Origin: an uncultured Anaerolineae bacterium
Lineage (GTDB): Bacteria > Chloroflexota > Anaerolineae > Aggregatilineales > UBA2796
NCBI GenBank assembly: GCA_938005675.1
Contig: CALKXH010000074.1
Coordinates: 1 to 51,549 of the forward strand
DNA length: 51,549 nt
Direction: 5' to 3'
Shown: positions 1-8,357 of the stretch, one piece after another
Layout: every line of letters starts with the position of its first letter
Numbering within the stretch: the stretch's first letter is position 1
The notes under the pieces: generated by a model
Told to the model about the DNA's origin: nothing
What the model saw: only the letters and a program-made list of their open reading frames with translations
The model's database searches: none
Made by a program: the position numbers and the translations under genes

Positions 1-1866
1 TGTCGCGGTGGGCGTGAGCGTGCCTGCCACAGCTGTGCCGACGCGCTGCTCGAAGGGCAAGGCGGTCAGGGTGGCGGCGACGGCGGCATCGAAAGTGCGA
101 GTCAGCTCAGGGGTGAAGGGCAGCCGCCAAACCTTGACTTCCTCCACAAAAGTATCGAAGCCATCGCGTTCGTTTTGCGTGTACAGCCCCGTGGCGACCT
201 CGATGCAACCGCTCCCTTGATAGCGCGAGGTATCCAGCTGTGCCACCAGACGCTTGTTCAAGTAGAAGAACGCCAGCTCGCCGCGCACGATCAGCAGCAG
301 GTCATTGGAGGAATTGCGCCTGCGGTTGACGCCGCTAGGGATGGTGTCGCGTTCGAAACTCTCGAAGGTGAAGGGCGCGTTGGCTTGCGGGCGGAAGAAG
401 CTCAAAAACTCGTATTGAGCATCTTGGTTGAAGATCAGGCGGAACTCGCGGTCGCGGGTGCGGCGGAAGATCACGCCGTGCGACCACGCGAAATTCTCAT
501 AGGGCGTGTAGAAGCGCGCGCTGAGGATGAAGTTGGGCGTGCAGGTCAGCTCGAAGGAGCTGATGCGGTTATCGGTCGTGTCGTGCGGCAAGCGGATGAT
601 CGACTTTTCGTAGATCAGGCGCGCCTCGCGGAAGAAGGGCTCGATCTCAGCCTCGAAGGCGGCTTGAGTGGCGGTCAGATCGAGCTGCGCGACGCGCGTC
701 TGGGTCAGGTTGGGCGTGGGCGTAGCCGTGCGGGTCGGCGTAACAGTACGGGTCGGCGTGACTGTACGGGTCAGCGTCGGTGTACGGGTGAGGGTTGGCG
801 TGCGGGTGAGCGTTGGCGTGTGCGTCGGGCTCGCCGTGAAGGTCGCTGAGGCGGTGAAAGTTGCCGAAGGCGTGAACGTAGCAGTCGGGGTGAGGGTGAA
901 CGTGGCGGTCGGCGTGCGTGTGGGCGTGAAAGTGGCGGTGTTGGTGGCGGTAGCAGTTGGCGTGGCTGTGAAGGTGGCGGTCGGCGTCAGGGCGAGTTCG
1001 GTGGCGGCGATGATGGCTTCCAGAGTGCGCTCTTGGGCGCGGGCGGTCTGCGAAGCGCTGAGGCGCGCTGCGAACGTTTGAGTCAGGTCAGGCGTCGGGG
1101 TCAGGGTCGGCGTGAGCGTGTTGGTAGCCGTCGCCGTCGCAGTCGGCGGGGCGGTCGCTGTGAAAGTCGCCGTGGGCGTGTGGGTCGGCGTGAGCGTGAT
1201 AGCGGAGGCAGCCGTCGCCGTAGCATTGAAGGCGCGGCGAGTCAGTTCGAAGTCAGCGATGGCGGTCAGGGTGAGCGGCAGATCGGCGGGCGGCAAGATG
1301 AGCGGCGTGCCTTCGGCAGGTGGGGCAGTCACCACGACGGTCACGACGACGGGCTCGGCGGTCGGTTGCGCGCTGAGCGTCGCCTGAGCGATTATCTCAG
1401 CCAGCGACTGAGCGGTCAGTTGTAGGTCGGGCGTGTTGGTAGCAGTCGCTGTGTTGGTAGCAGTCGCTGTGTTGGTGGCGGTGGCGGTGTGGGTAGAGGT
1501 GGGCGTGTTGGTGGCGGTGGCGGTATCGGTCGGGGTGAGGGTATGCGTCGGCGTGCGGGTGGGCGTGAAAGTCGGCGTGTTGGTGGGCGGTTCGGTGGGC
1601 GTGTGAGTAGGCGTTTCGGTGCTGGTGGGCGTGGCGGTCGGCGGGTTGAGGGCGAACTGGGTGGCGGCGATGTTGGTGGCGAGCGCATCCTGCTGCGCCA
1701 TGACCGTCTGAGTGGCATTCAGCGCTGCCTGAGCGCGGGCAGTAGCATCGGGCGTATTGGTGAGCGTGGCAGTACTGGTAGCAGTTGGCGTCGGCGAGGC
1801 GGCGGGCGCGCAGCCCACCACCACTAGGGCGACGCCAAGCAAGAAATACAGCGTATGCCGTCGCAT
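1..1866 (-). CDS. Thr/Pro-rich lipoprotein with C-terminal lectin-like (concanavalin-fold-like) domain, partial
   Basis: The reading frame from ATG at 1866 stays open to base 1, so 622 codons are present and the C-terminus lies outside the window. The N-terminus is a lipoprotein signal: a basic start, a hydrophobic stretch LYFLLGVALVVVG and a lipobox Cys at residue 19 followed by Pro/Ala. Residues from about 20 to 380 are mostly Thr/Pro/Ala linkers of the TPT/TAT type, broken by short helical blocks rich in Ala, Thr and Gln. From about residue 383 a normal globular region begins (FFREARLIYEKSIIRLP, FAWSHGVIFRR, GCIEVATGLYTQ), which resembles beta-sandwich lectin-like domains fused to linkers in Chloroflexota. 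After about residue 590 the linker type resumes. The role is unknown; a surface-anchored carbohydrate- or wall-binding protein is a guess. Frame choice is secure because of the lipobox and the absence of stops; the domain assignment is tentative. Confidence 0.8.
   Translation of the reverse strand, partial: MRRHTLYFLLGVALVVVGCAPAASPTPTATSTATLTNTPDATARAQAALNATQTVMAQQDALATNIAATQFALNPPTATPTSTETPTHTPTEPPTNTPTFTPTRTPTHTLTPTDTATATNTPTSTHTATATNTATATNTATATNTPDLQLTAQSLAEIIAQATLSAQPTAEPVVVTVVVTAPPAEGTPLILPPADLPLTLTAIADFELTRRAFNATATAASAITLTPTHTPTATFTATAPPTATATATNTLTPTLTPTPDLTQTFAARLSASQTARAQERTLEAIIAATELALTPTATFTATPTATATNTATFTPTRTPTATFTLTPTATFTPSATFTASATFTASPTHTPTLTRTPTLTRTPTLTRTVTPTRTVTPTRTATPTPNLTQTRVAQLDLTATQAAFEAEIEPFFREARLIYEKSIIRLPHDTTDNRISSFELTCTPNFILSARFYTPYENFAWSHGVIFRRTRDREFRLIFNQDAQYEFLSFFRPQANAPFTFESFERDTIPSGVNRRRNSSNDLLLIVRGELAFFYLNKRLVAQLDTSRYQGSGCIEVATGLYTQNERDGFDTFVEEVKVWRLPFTPELTRTFDAAVAATLTALPFEQRVGTAVAGTLTPTAT
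1433..1476. repeat. 18-bp tandem repeat, about 2.4 copies, inside the lipoprotein linker
   Basis: The unit gtgttggtagcagtcgct occurs twice in a row (1433-1450, 1451-1468) and begins a third time. It keeps the frame (6 codons) and codes for Thr/Ala-rich linker on the minus strand. The wider region 721-1660 is a degenerate version of the same gtcggcgtg/gtggcggt pattern, which makes many reading frames look open. Confidence 0.85.
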
Positions 1867-1935
1867 GGCACATTCCTTTCGGTGTTAAGAAGAGATTAAT
1901 GAAAAATAATCTCCGCTCTCACAAAGCTCAGGCGA

Positions 1936-1964
1936 ATTGTAGCTTGCCGAAGGAAGCCCTGCAA
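1936..1964 (-). promoter_or_regulatory. Sigma-70-type promoter for the Thr/Pro lipoprotein gene
   Basis: On the minus strand TTGCAG (1964-1959) and TACAAT (1941-1936) are separated by 17 bp. They sit 70 bp upstream of the ATG at 1866. The -10 is a 5/6 match to TATAAT. Confidence 0.5.
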
Positions 1965-1980
1965 GCGCGATACGCTTCGT

Positions 1981-3681
1981 TCAGAACAGACCGACAATGT
2001 TGCCGTCGGCGTCGATATCGATCTGTTCAGCGGCGGGATGTTCGGGCAAGCCGGGCATGGTGCGCATCTCGCCGCAGATGGGATAGATGAAGCCGGCGCC
2101 CACGCTGGCGCGCACCTCGCGGATGGGCAAGGTAAAGTCGCTGGGCGCGCCGCGCAAGGTGGGATCGTGGCTCAAGCTGAGGTGAGTCTTCGCCATGCAG
2201 ATCGGCAAATTGCCCAAACCCGTCCGCTCGTACAGGGCGATTTGCCGCTCGGCGAGGGGATCGTAGCTGACAGCCGCCGCGCCGTAGATTTGACGGGCAA
2301 TCGTCTCGATCTTCGCCTTGATGGGCTGCTCCAGTTCGTAGAGGAAGCGGAATTGGCTGGGAGTCTGGGCGGCTTGGGCGACCATCTCCGCCAACTCGAT
2401 GGCGCCGCGCCCGCCCTGTGTGAAGTGACGCGCCACCGCCGCGCCGAAAGCGCCGCACTCAAGGGCGATGCGCCGAATCGCCTCGATTTCATCGGGATGA
2501 TCGCTCTCGAAGGCGTTGATCGCCACGATGGGCGTCACGCCGTGCAGACGGACGTTCTCAATTTGCTTGATCAGGTTGGGCGCGCCTGCCTCCACATCGG
2601 CGACGTTGCGCTCCAGCAGCTCGGACGGCAGCGGCTTGCCGGCGACGATGCGGTAACGTCCGCTGTGCGCCTTGAGCGCCCGTACGGTCACCACCAGCAC
2701 AGCCGCATCGGGCGCCAGACCGCTATAGCGGCACTTGATGTTGAAGAATTTCTCCGCGCCGATGTCCGCGCCGAAGCCGCTCTCGGTGATGACGTAATCG
2801 GCGCACTTGATGGCGAACTGATCGGCGAGGATGCTGCTATTGCCGTGCGCGATGTTGGCAAACGGTCCGGCGTGGACGAGGGCGGGCGTATTTTCGAGCG
2901 TCTGCAGCAAGTTCGGACGGATCGCCTCTTTGAGCAGGACGGTCATAGCGCCCGCCGCGCCGATCTGCTCGGCGGTCACGGGCTGCTTATCCTCCGTGAA
3001 GGCGACCACGATGCGCCCAAGCCGCTCGCGCATGTCGCGCAGGGAGGTGGTCAGGGCGAGGATCGCCATCACCTCGCTGGCGACGGCGATATCGAAGCCC
3101 GTCTCGCGGATCACGCCGCCTTCAGTCTTGCCGCCCAAGCCGATGATGATGCGCCGCAGGGCGCGGTCGTTGATATCGACCACGCGCTTCCAAGTGATGC
3201 TATCGAGGTCGATGCGCAGCGGATTGCCGCGCATCAGCTTGTTATCGAGCATGGCGGCGAGCAGGTTGTTGGCGGCGCTCACGGCGTGGACGTCGCCGGT
3301 CAGGTGCAGGTTGAAGGTCTCCATCGGCACGACTTGCGCGTAGCCGCCGCCGGCTGCCCCGCCCTTGATGCCGAAGGTCGGACCTTGCGAGGGCTGCCGC
3401 AGCGTGACGATGGCGCGCTTGCCGATGTGGTGCATGGCTTGCGCCAAGCCGATGGCGGTAGTGGTCTTGCCCTCGCCCAGCGGGGTGGGCGTGATGGCGG
3501 TCACATCGATGTAGCGTCCGTTGGGGCGCTCTCGGAGCTTTTCGAGCGCCTCAAGGCGCAGTTTTGCCACGTACGGGCTGCCGTACAGATCGAGATCGTC
3601 GGGCGTCAAGCCCATCTGCTCGGCGATCTGATGGATGTGCTTCAAGGTAGCGCGTTGCGCTATGGCGAGGTCGGAGAGCAT
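1981..3681 (-). CDS. fhs: Formate--tetrahydrofolate ligase
   Basis: This cytosolic enzyme makes 10-formyl-tetrahydrofolate from formate, tetrahydrofolate and ATP. The protein is 566 residues, close to the usual 550-560. The ATP-binding loop TPLGEGKTTT is at residues 66-75, followed by the family hallmarks LRQPSQGPTFGIKGGAAGGG and FANIAHGNSS and by the C-terminal GEMRTMPGLP. It is the last gene of a minus-strand run after hbd and a zinc alcohol dehydrogenase, with only 20 bp between it and the alcohol dehydrogenase. folD, which interconverts methylene- and formyl-THF, lies 11 kb away, so both steps of the folate one-carbon branch are in this window. No acetyl-CoA synthase genes are present, so a Wood-Ljungdahl role cannot be claimed; purine and serine/glycine metabolism is enough to explain it. 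Confidence 0.97.
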   Translation of the reverse strand: MLSDLAIAQRATLKHIHQIAEQMGLTPDDLDLYGSPYVAKLRLEALEKLRERPNGRYIDVTAITPTPLGEGKTTTAIGLAQAMHHIGKRAIVTLRQPSQGPTFGIKGGAAGGGYAQVVPMETFNLHLTGDVHAVSAANNLLAAMLDNKLMRGNPLRIDLDSITWKRVVDINDRALRRIIIGLGGKTEGGVIRETGFDIAVASEVMAILALTTSLRDMRERLGRIVVAFTEDKQPVTAEQIGAAGAMTVLLKEAIRPNLLQTLENTPALVHAGPFANIAHGNSSILADQFAIKCADYVITESGFGADIGAEKFFNIKCRYSGLAPDAAVLVVTVRALKAHSGRYRIVAGKPLPSELLERNVADVEAGAPNLIKQIENVRLHGVTPIVAINAFESDHPDEIEAIRRIALECGAFGAAVARHFTQGGRGAIELAEMVAQAAQTPSQFRFLYELEQPIKAKIETIARQIYGAAAVSYDPLAERQIALYERTGLGNLPICMAKTHLSLSHDPTLRGAPSDFTLPIREVRASVGAGFIYPICGEMRTMPGLPEHPAAEQIDIDADGNIVGLF

Positions 3682-3701
3682 GGTTGAATCCTCATAAATC
3701 T

Positions 3702-4670
3702 CTAGGGTTGCAGCAGGACTTTCAGCACGCCGCTGCTGCTGGCATGGTCAAAAGCGGCGAGTCCGTCGGCAAGCGGATAGACCGCCTCGATCATCGACTC
3801 GACGTCGATCAGGTTTTGCTCCAACAGGCGCAGCGCCGCCCCGAACGGACCGCAGCGACTGCCCACCACTTTGATCTCATCGATGACGATGCGCGAGAGG
3901 TCGGCGCTGGGCAAGCCGCTGTAGGTGCTCTTCAGCACAATCGTGCCGCGCGGACGCACCATTTGAAGCGCACTGGCGAAGCCCTCGGCGTTGCCCGTGC
4001 AATCGACCACCACGTGCGCGCTGTGCCGCCCGATCCGATCCAGCCAATCGGCGCGGCGGGCGTCCACGTAGGCGATGTGCCACTGCTCCAGCAGGCGGAT
4101 CGGGCGCGTTTGGCGCGCCACCACGATCAGCTCGCAGCCCTGCAGCCGCAGCACCTGCGCCGCTAACAAGCCCAGCTTGCCCGCCCCGATCACAATGACG
4201 CGCTGCGAGGGCGAGATCGGGGCAAGGGCGGGAATCTGCAGCGCCGCCGCCAACGGCTCCACGAAGACCGCCGCCTCATCGCTGACCGTCTCTGGCACGG
4301 CGTACAGATTGCGCACGGGCAAGCGAAAGCGCTCTGCGAAGACGCCGTCGTAGCGGTCGATGCCCAGCGTGACCCGATTGCGGCACTGACTGGGCATGTT
4401 CGCCAAGCAAAAATCGCAGGCGCCGCAAGCGATGTTGATCTCGCCGACCACGCGCGTGCCCGCCGCAAAGCTGCCGTAATCCGCCAACGTCTCGCCCACG
4501 AACTCATGACCGAGCACGCCTGTGAAGCCCATGTAGCCGCGCGTCAGCTCTAGATCGGTGTGGCAGATGCCCGCCAAGCGCAGCTTGAGCAGCGCCTCAT
4601 CGGCGCGCGGCTGCGGTTCGGGCAGGTCGTGGCGCAGTTGCAGCGCCGTCTCGAAGTGTAGTCCGCGCAA
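3702..4670 (-). CDS. Zinc-dependent medium-chain alcohol dehydrogenase family protein
   Basis: An NAD(P)-dependent oxidoreductase of the MDR superfamily. The catalytic-zinc region is visible as GICHTDLE with GHEFVGE downstream; the structural-zinc loop has the four Cys spaced as CGACDFCLANMPSQC; the Rossmann dinucleotide loop is VIGAGKLG. The start is chosen as TTG at 4670, because the aligned family N-terminus (LRGLHFETALQL) begins there, an AAAGGGCGAG ribosome site lies just upstream, and it falls 13 bp after the hbd stop. An in-frame ATG at 4724 would instead overlap hbd by 41 bp. The substrate cannot be read from sequence. The 20-bp gap to fhs and the 13-bp gap from hbd make an operon likely. 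Confidence 0.85.
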   Translation of the reverse strand: MRGLHFETALQLRHDLPEPQPRADEALLKLRLAGICHTDLELTRGYMGFTGVLGHEFVGETLADYGSFAAGTRVVGEINIACGACDFCLANMPSQCRNRVTLGIDRYDGVFAERFRLPVRNLYAVPETVSDEAAVFVEPLAAALQIPALAPISPSQRVIVIGAGKLGLLAAQVLRLQGCELIVVARQTRPIRLLEQWHIAYVDARRADWLDRIGRHSAHVVVDCTGNAEGFASALQMVRPRGTIVLKSTYSGLPSADLSRIVIDEIKVVGSRCGPFGAALRLLEQNLIDVESMIEAVYPLADGLAAFDHASSSGVLKVLLQP

Positions 4671-4683
4671 GAGTCTCGCCCTT

Positions 4684-5544
4684 TCACTGGTAAGTGTAGA
4701 ATCCGCGCCCCGTCTTGCGCCCATAGTGACCCGCCGCCACCATCTTGCGCAAGAGCGGGCAGGGACGGTATTTATCCTCGCCCAGCTCGCTGTGCAGCAC
4801 CTCCATGACGGCGAGGCAGACGTCTAAGCCGACGAAATCCGCCAGAGTCAGCGGACCCATCGGATGATTCATGCCCAGCTTCATCACGCCATCAATCGCC
4901 TCTGCCGTGCCGACGCCCTCCATCAGGCAGTAGATCGCCTCGTTGATCATCGGCATTAAGATGCGATTAGAGATGAAGCCGGGCGCGTCGTTCGCCTCAT
5001 AAACCGTCTTGCCCATGGCGCGGCAGACCTCCAGCGCCGTGCTGACTGTCTCGGCGCTGGTATCCAAGCCGCGAATCAGCTCGACCAGCGGCATGATCGG
5101 CACGGGATTCATGAAGTGCAGCCCGACGACCTGAGCGGGGCGTTTGGTCGCCGCAGCGAGGCTGGTGATCGAGATCGAGGAGGTGTTCGAGGCGATCAGG
5201 GCGCTCGGCTTGGCGAGCGCATCCAGCTCGGCGAACAGTTTCAGCTTGAGCGACTTATCCTCGCTGACTGCCTCGATGATCAGGTCGGCTTGGGCGGCGA
5301 GGCTCAAGTCCGTGCCGCTGACTATCCCCTCCAAAGCGTTGCGACGGGCGGTTTCATCCAGCTTGCCCTTGCTGTGGAGTTTCTCCACGCTTTGGCGGAT
5401 GCTCTCTTTGGCGCGTTCGAGCGCCTCAGAGCTGATGTCGATCAAAGTGGTCTGGAAGCCGCTGGTGGCGCTGACTTGGGCGATGCCGTTGCCCATCGCG
5501 CCCGCGCCGATCACAGCAATCCGTTCAATCTTGGCGGTCGTCAT
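4684..5544 (-). CDS. hbd: 3-hydroxybutyryl-CoA dehydrogenase
   Basis: Interconverts 3-hydroxyacyl-CoA and 3-ketoacyl-CoA with NAD(P)H, in fatty-acid oxidation or in a butyrate/hydroxybutyrate route. The 286-residue protein has the usual single-function length (about 282). It shows the Rossmann loop GAGAMG (13-18), catalytic His143 in GLHFMNPV with the following Asn146, Glu91 in EAVSED, and the C-terminal dimer domain with [12 protein letters not shown] and [17 protein letters not shown]. The ATG at 5544 is preferred over an upstream in-frame ATG at 5676 because a GAGAGGA site precedes it and the family N-terminus starts there. No thiolase or crotonase is nearby, so the pathway direction is not fixed. 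Confidence 0.95.
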   Translation of the reverse strand: MTTAKIERIAVIGAGAMGNGIAQVSATSGFQTTLIDISSEALERAKESIRQSVEKLHSKGKLDETARRNALEGIVSGTDLSLAAQADLIIEAVSEDKSLKLKLFAELDALAKPSALIASNTSSISITSLAAATKRPAQVVGLHFMNPVPIMPLVELIRGLDTSAETVSTALEVCRAMGKTVYEANDAPGFISNRILMPMINEAIYCLMEGVGTAEAIDGVMKLGMNHPMGPLTLADFVGLDVCLAVMEVLHSELGEDKYRPCPLLRKMVAAGHYGRKTGRGFYTYQ

Positions 5545-5578
5545 CTGTGAAAATCCTCTCAAAACCTTTTGAGGGCTT

Positions 5579-5584
5579 ATTATA
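5579..5584 (-). promoter_or_regulatory. -10 element of the hbd operon promoter
   Basis: A perfect TATAAT on the minus strand, 35 bp upstream of the hbd ATG. No good -35 box is found at 16-18 bp, so it is either activator-dependent or only a chance match. Confidence 0.35.
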
Positions 5585-5655
5585 GCCTGTTCTATGCGAA
5601 ACAAGGCACGCGCCGTGTGATAGGCGCGCCAAATCAAATCGGCGTTCATTAAATT

Positions 5656-5684
5656 TTGTCTCCAACCTGCGCTCATGCTATGCT
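5656..5684 (+). promoter_or_regulatory. Sigma-70-type promoter for the WXG100/DUF4919 pair
   Basis: TTGTCT (5656-5661), a 17-bp spacer and TATGCT (5679-5684), about 35 bp upstream of the ATG at 5719. It is divergent from the hbd promoter region. Confidence 0.55.
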
Positions 5685-5718
5685 GTAAGCTGGAATCATG
5701 CTGTGAAGGGGGTTATTA

Positions 5719-6018
5719 ATGAGCGCACCGATCATTCAAGGCAATTATGATGAACTTGCCGCCATCGAGCGCGCCTTTGATCGCCACGCCCAAGAGCTGA
5801 GCGCCCTGCAACGCGTCATGGTCGGCTGCTTAGATGAGCTGCGGCGCGGCGGCTGGCGCGGCGAGGGCGCTTTTGCTTTCTACGACGAGATGCTCGATGG
5901 CGTCCTGCCCGCCCTGACGCGCCTGCGCCACGCCCTGCAGGACGCCGCCTTCAGCACCAAGCGTATCGTCCACACCTTCAGCCTCGCCGAGACCGACTCA
6001 GCCCAACTTTTTGGATGA
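5719..6018 (+). CDS. WXG100-family (ESAT-6-like) small protein
   Basis: A 99-residue, mostly helical protein with a central GGWRGEGAFAFYDEM, which is the W-x-G turn between two helices typical of WXG100 proteins, the small dimeric substrates of type VII secretion. Length matches the family. The ATG follows a GAAGGGGG ribosome site. No FtsK/SpoIIIE-type ATPase, EsaA or YukD gene is in the window, so if it is secreted the machinery is elsewhere. It is followed after 6 bp by the DUF4919 gene, which suggests coupled translation. The fold call is based on the motif, length and helical pattern; the function is inference. Confidence 0.7.
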   Translation: MSAPIIQGNYDELAAIERAFDRHAQELSALQRVMVGCLDELRRGGWRGEGAFAFYDEMLDGVLPALTRLRHALQDAAFSTKRIVHTFSLAETDSAQLFG

Positions 6019-6024
6019 CGAACC

Positions 6025-6564
6025 ATGCATTACGCCGAACTGCTGGCGAGCGCGCTCAACGACCTGCGCCAAGCCGACTTCACCGCTCTGCGCCTTGCCT
6101 ACACGCGCACCCCGCACTACGATCCCTACCGCAGCGGCGCGCCCGACTCCGAACTGATCGACCTGATCCACGCTGAGGACTGGTCGGCGGCGGCAGCGCG
6201 CGGCGAACGGCTGCTCGCTGAGGACTATCTGCACGCTCCGCTGCACCTGACCCTCTCCTACATTTACCAGCAGCTGGAAGACATGGCGCGCGCGACGTGG
6301 CACTTGCAGTTCGCGCGCGGCTTGATCGGCTCGCTGCTCACCAGCGGCGACGGGCGCAGCGCCGAGACCGCCTTCAGGGTCATCACCGTGCGCGAGGAGT
6401 ACGAGATGCTGCGCGCCCTGAGCCTAGAGAGCCTGAGTCAGCGCCTGATCGTCCACGAGGGGCGCTACTACGACGTGCTGACCGTCCGCGATGCCAACGG
6501 CGCTGAGGGCGAAATCTTCTTCGAGGTGACCGATATCATCAGGCACGCTCAGGGCGGCGCCTAG
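6025..6564 (+). CDS. DUF4919-like protein
   Basis: 179 residues, soluble, with no signal peptide. The N-terminal half is helical and TPR-like (ALNDLRQADFTALRLAYTRTP, AEDWSAAAARGERLLAED). The C-terminal half has the DUF4919 pattern: GDGRSAETAFRVITVREEYEMLRAL, then YYDVLTVRDANGAEGEIFFEV. The biochemical role of the family is unknown. It starts 6 bp after the WXG100 stop with only a poor ribosome site, so translation is probably coupled. The pairing may mean the two proteins act together, for instance as a secreted protein and its handling or partner protein, but this is speculative. Confidence 0.65.
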   Translation: MHYAELLASALNDLRQADFTALRLAYTRTPHYDPYRSGAPDSELIDLIHAEDWSAAAARGERLLAEDYLHAPLHLTLSYIYQQLEDMARATWHLQFARGLIGSLLTSGDGRSAETAFRVITVREEYEMLRALSLESLSQRLIVHEGRYYDVLTVRDANGAEGEIFFEVTDIIRHAQGGA

Positions 6565-6668
6565 CGCGTTCGCCATAGCTGTGCGAGAATAAGCGGCAGC
6601 TGCTCGCGCCTGTTTTGCGCGTCGCGGCTGTTTTCGCATCGCTTTTTCAGAAAGGACTGTGCCTCCTG

Positions 6669-7418
6669 ATGACAGAGCTATCCACTCCTCGCGCCTATCG
6701 TCACCTCGACTTTGTGACGGCGGCTTTTGTGGCGGTCTTGCTGATCAGCAACATCGCCTCGACCAAGATCGTGATTCTGGGCGATTTCACCTTCGATGGC
6801 GGCACGCTGCTCTTCCCGCTCGCCTACATCTTCGGCGATATCCTGACCGAAGTCTATGGCTACCAGCGCGCCCGCCGCGTGATCTGGATCGGCTTCTTCT
6901 GGATCGGGACGATGGCGCTGACGCTCTCGCTGGTGCAGGCGCTGCCGCCCGATCCGCAGTGGAACGCCCTTGAAGGCGTGCCAAACTGGACGCGCGATCA
7001 GAGCTTCGCCGTGATTCTGGGGCAGACTCCGCGCATCGTCATCGCCAGTCTGTTGGCGTACTTCGCGGGCAGCTTTGTGAACGCCTTCGTCCTCGCCAAG
7101 ATGAAGCTCTGGACGGGCGGGCGCTACCTGTGGACGCGCACCATCGGCTCGACGGTGGTGGGGCAGGCAGTCGATACGGGCGTCTTCGTGCTGATCGCCT
7201 TCTGGATCGCCTTGCCCATCGGCATCTTCGCCCCTGAGACCGCCCTGCCGCTCGATCTGGTCGCTGCGATCTTCATCTCGAACTATATCTTCAAAGTAGC
7301 GGTTGAGGCGCTCTTCACGCCGCTGACCTATCTGATCGTCAACCGTCTGAAGCGCGCCGAAAACGAGGATTACTTCGACCGCCAAACTGACTTTAACCCG
7401 TTCCGCTTCAGCGCCTGA
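6669..7418 (+). CDS. yhhQ: Queuosine precursor transporter, YhhQ family
   Basis: An integral membrane protein of 249 residues with about six hydrophobic segments. Family hallmarks are the N-terminal VTAAFVAVLLISNIASTKI, LFPLAYIFGDILTEVYGY, and SFVNAFVLAKMK followed by RTIGSTVVGQAVDTGVF. The family imports queuosine precursors (preQ0/preQ1 or queuine) for tRNA modification. The ATG at 6669 is preferred over one at 6615 because AGAAAGGA precedes it and the family N-terminus is short. No queuosine biosynthesis gene is in the window, in line with salvage. The gene converges on ugpE and shares a hairpin terminator with it. Confidence 0.9.
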   Translation: MTELSTPRAYRHLDFVTAAFVAVLLISNIASTKIVILGDFTFDGGTLLFPLAYIFGDILTEVYGYQRARRVIWIGFFWIGTMALTLSLVQALPPDPQWNALEGVPNWTRDQSFAVILGQTPRIVIASLLAYFAGSFVNAFVLAKMKLWTGGRYLWTRTIGSTVVGQAVDTGVFVLIAFWIALPIGIFAPETALPLDLVAAIFISNYIFKVAVEALFTPLTYLIVNRLKRAENEDYFDRQTDFNPFRFSA

Positions 7419-7428
7419 GCCGCCAAGA

Positions 7429-7462
7429 GCTTGCCGCCCACGCGCAGGCACGGGCGGCAAGC
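7429..7462. terminator. Bidirectional hairpin between yhhQ and ugpE
   Basis: Perfect 11-bp inverted repeat gcttgccgccc / gggcggcaagc with a 12-nt loop, between two convergent genes. There is no T-run on either side, so termination would be weak or factor-assisted. Confidence 0.55.
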
Positions 7463-7469
7463 CGCCGAG

Positions 7470-8354
7470 TCACTTATCGCGCCCTAGCGCAAAGCCGCTC
7501 ATGAACTGCTTCTGCAGCAGCACGAAGACGATCACCGGCGGCAAGCTAGCGATCACCGCGCCCAGCATCAGCGGTCCGTAAGTGAGACCTGTATCCGTGC
7601 TGATCAGGGATTGCAAGCCAACTTGCACCACTTGTCGCGCCGAATCGGTGATGACGAGGCGCGGCCACAGATACATATTCCAGACGTAGACGAACTGAAT
7701 GACCGCTAAGGCGCCAATCGTATTCCAGCTGATCGGGATCAGCACGCGCCACAGGAATTGCAACGGCGTGGCGCCATCTAGCTGTGCCGCCTCCGAGAGT
7801 TCGGCGGGGATGTTGGCAAAGTGCTGCCTGAACAGGAAAGTGCCCGTGGCGCTGGCGATGAACGGCACGATCAGCGCCTGATAGGTGCTGCCCCAGCCCA
7901 GATCGATCACCACAAAACGCAACAGGGCGATGATCAGGACTTCAGTCGGCATCATCAGCGTGATCAGCACAAAGCCGAAGACCAGCCACTTGCCAGGGAA
8001 CTTGAAGTACACAAACGCCAGACCAGCTAAGAGCGAGAGGATCGTCTTGCCGACCGTCACAGCGACCGCCGTGAAGACCGTGTTGAACATATACGTGCCG
8101 AGATTGCGCGTGTTCATGACCGTGTTGAAGTTATCGGCGAGGGCGCTGCCAAACGTGAAGCGATAAGCGAAGACGTCCGCGTTGGTCTGGGTGCTGACGA
8201 TGATGGCGTAGATGAGCGGGAAGCCGATGATCAAGCAGGCGACGCTCAAGAAGATATGCGCGCCCAGCCGCTTAGGCAACAAGCGCACAAGCGCGCGCGC
8301 TCGGGGCGGGGCGACGGGCAAGCTCAAGTCTTGGGAGAGGCTCTCACTGCTCAT
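7470..8354 (-). CDS. ugpE: ABC transporter permease, UgpE-like (carbohydrate/glycerol-phosphate type)
   Basis: 294 residues with six membrane segments, the MalG/UgpE type of sugar-importer permease. The cytoplasmic EAA loop that docks the ATPase is visible as EAAQLDGATPLQFLWRVLIP. The N-terminus has a short soluble arm, and the C-terminus ends QKQFMSGFALGRDK as in UgpE relatives (QKYFVxGLTxGAVK type). It starts 3 bp after the ugpA stop, so the two permeases are translated together. Substrate is inferred from the UgpB partner and is not certain. Confidence 0.88.
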   Translation of the reverse strand: MSSESLSQDLSLPVAPPRARALVRLLPKRLGAHIFLSVACLIIGFPLIYAIIVSTQTNADVFAYRFTFGSALADNFNTVMNTRNLGTYMFNTVFTAVAVTVGKTILSLLAGLAFVYFKFPGKWLVFGFVLITLMMPTEVLIIALLRFVVIDLGWGSTYQALIVPFIASATGTFLFRQHFANIPAELSEAAQLDGATPLQFLWRVLIPISWNTIGALAVIQFVYVWNMYLWPRLVITDSARQVVQVGLQSLISTDTGLTYGPLMLGAVIASLPPVIVFVLLQKQFMSGFALGRDK

Positions 8355-8357
8355 AGT

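Noticed and set aside
668-1425. Plus-strand Val/Arg-rich frames in the left repeat region
   Set aside because: Consequence of the gtg/gcg repeat DNA; the minus frame has a lipobox and a normal globular domain.
721-1660. CRISPR-like or other array
   Set aside because: Repeats are short, degenerate, in-frame coding units with no regular spacers.
2038-3687. 549-codon plus-strand frame opposite fhs
   Set aside because: Shadow of fhs: the opposite strand codes a complete, well-conserved enzyme; the plus frame gives a His/Asp/Gly-rich product with no motif.
6565-6668. preQ1 riboswitch before yhhQ
   Set aside because: No short A-rich pseudoknot pattern of the known classes is visible.
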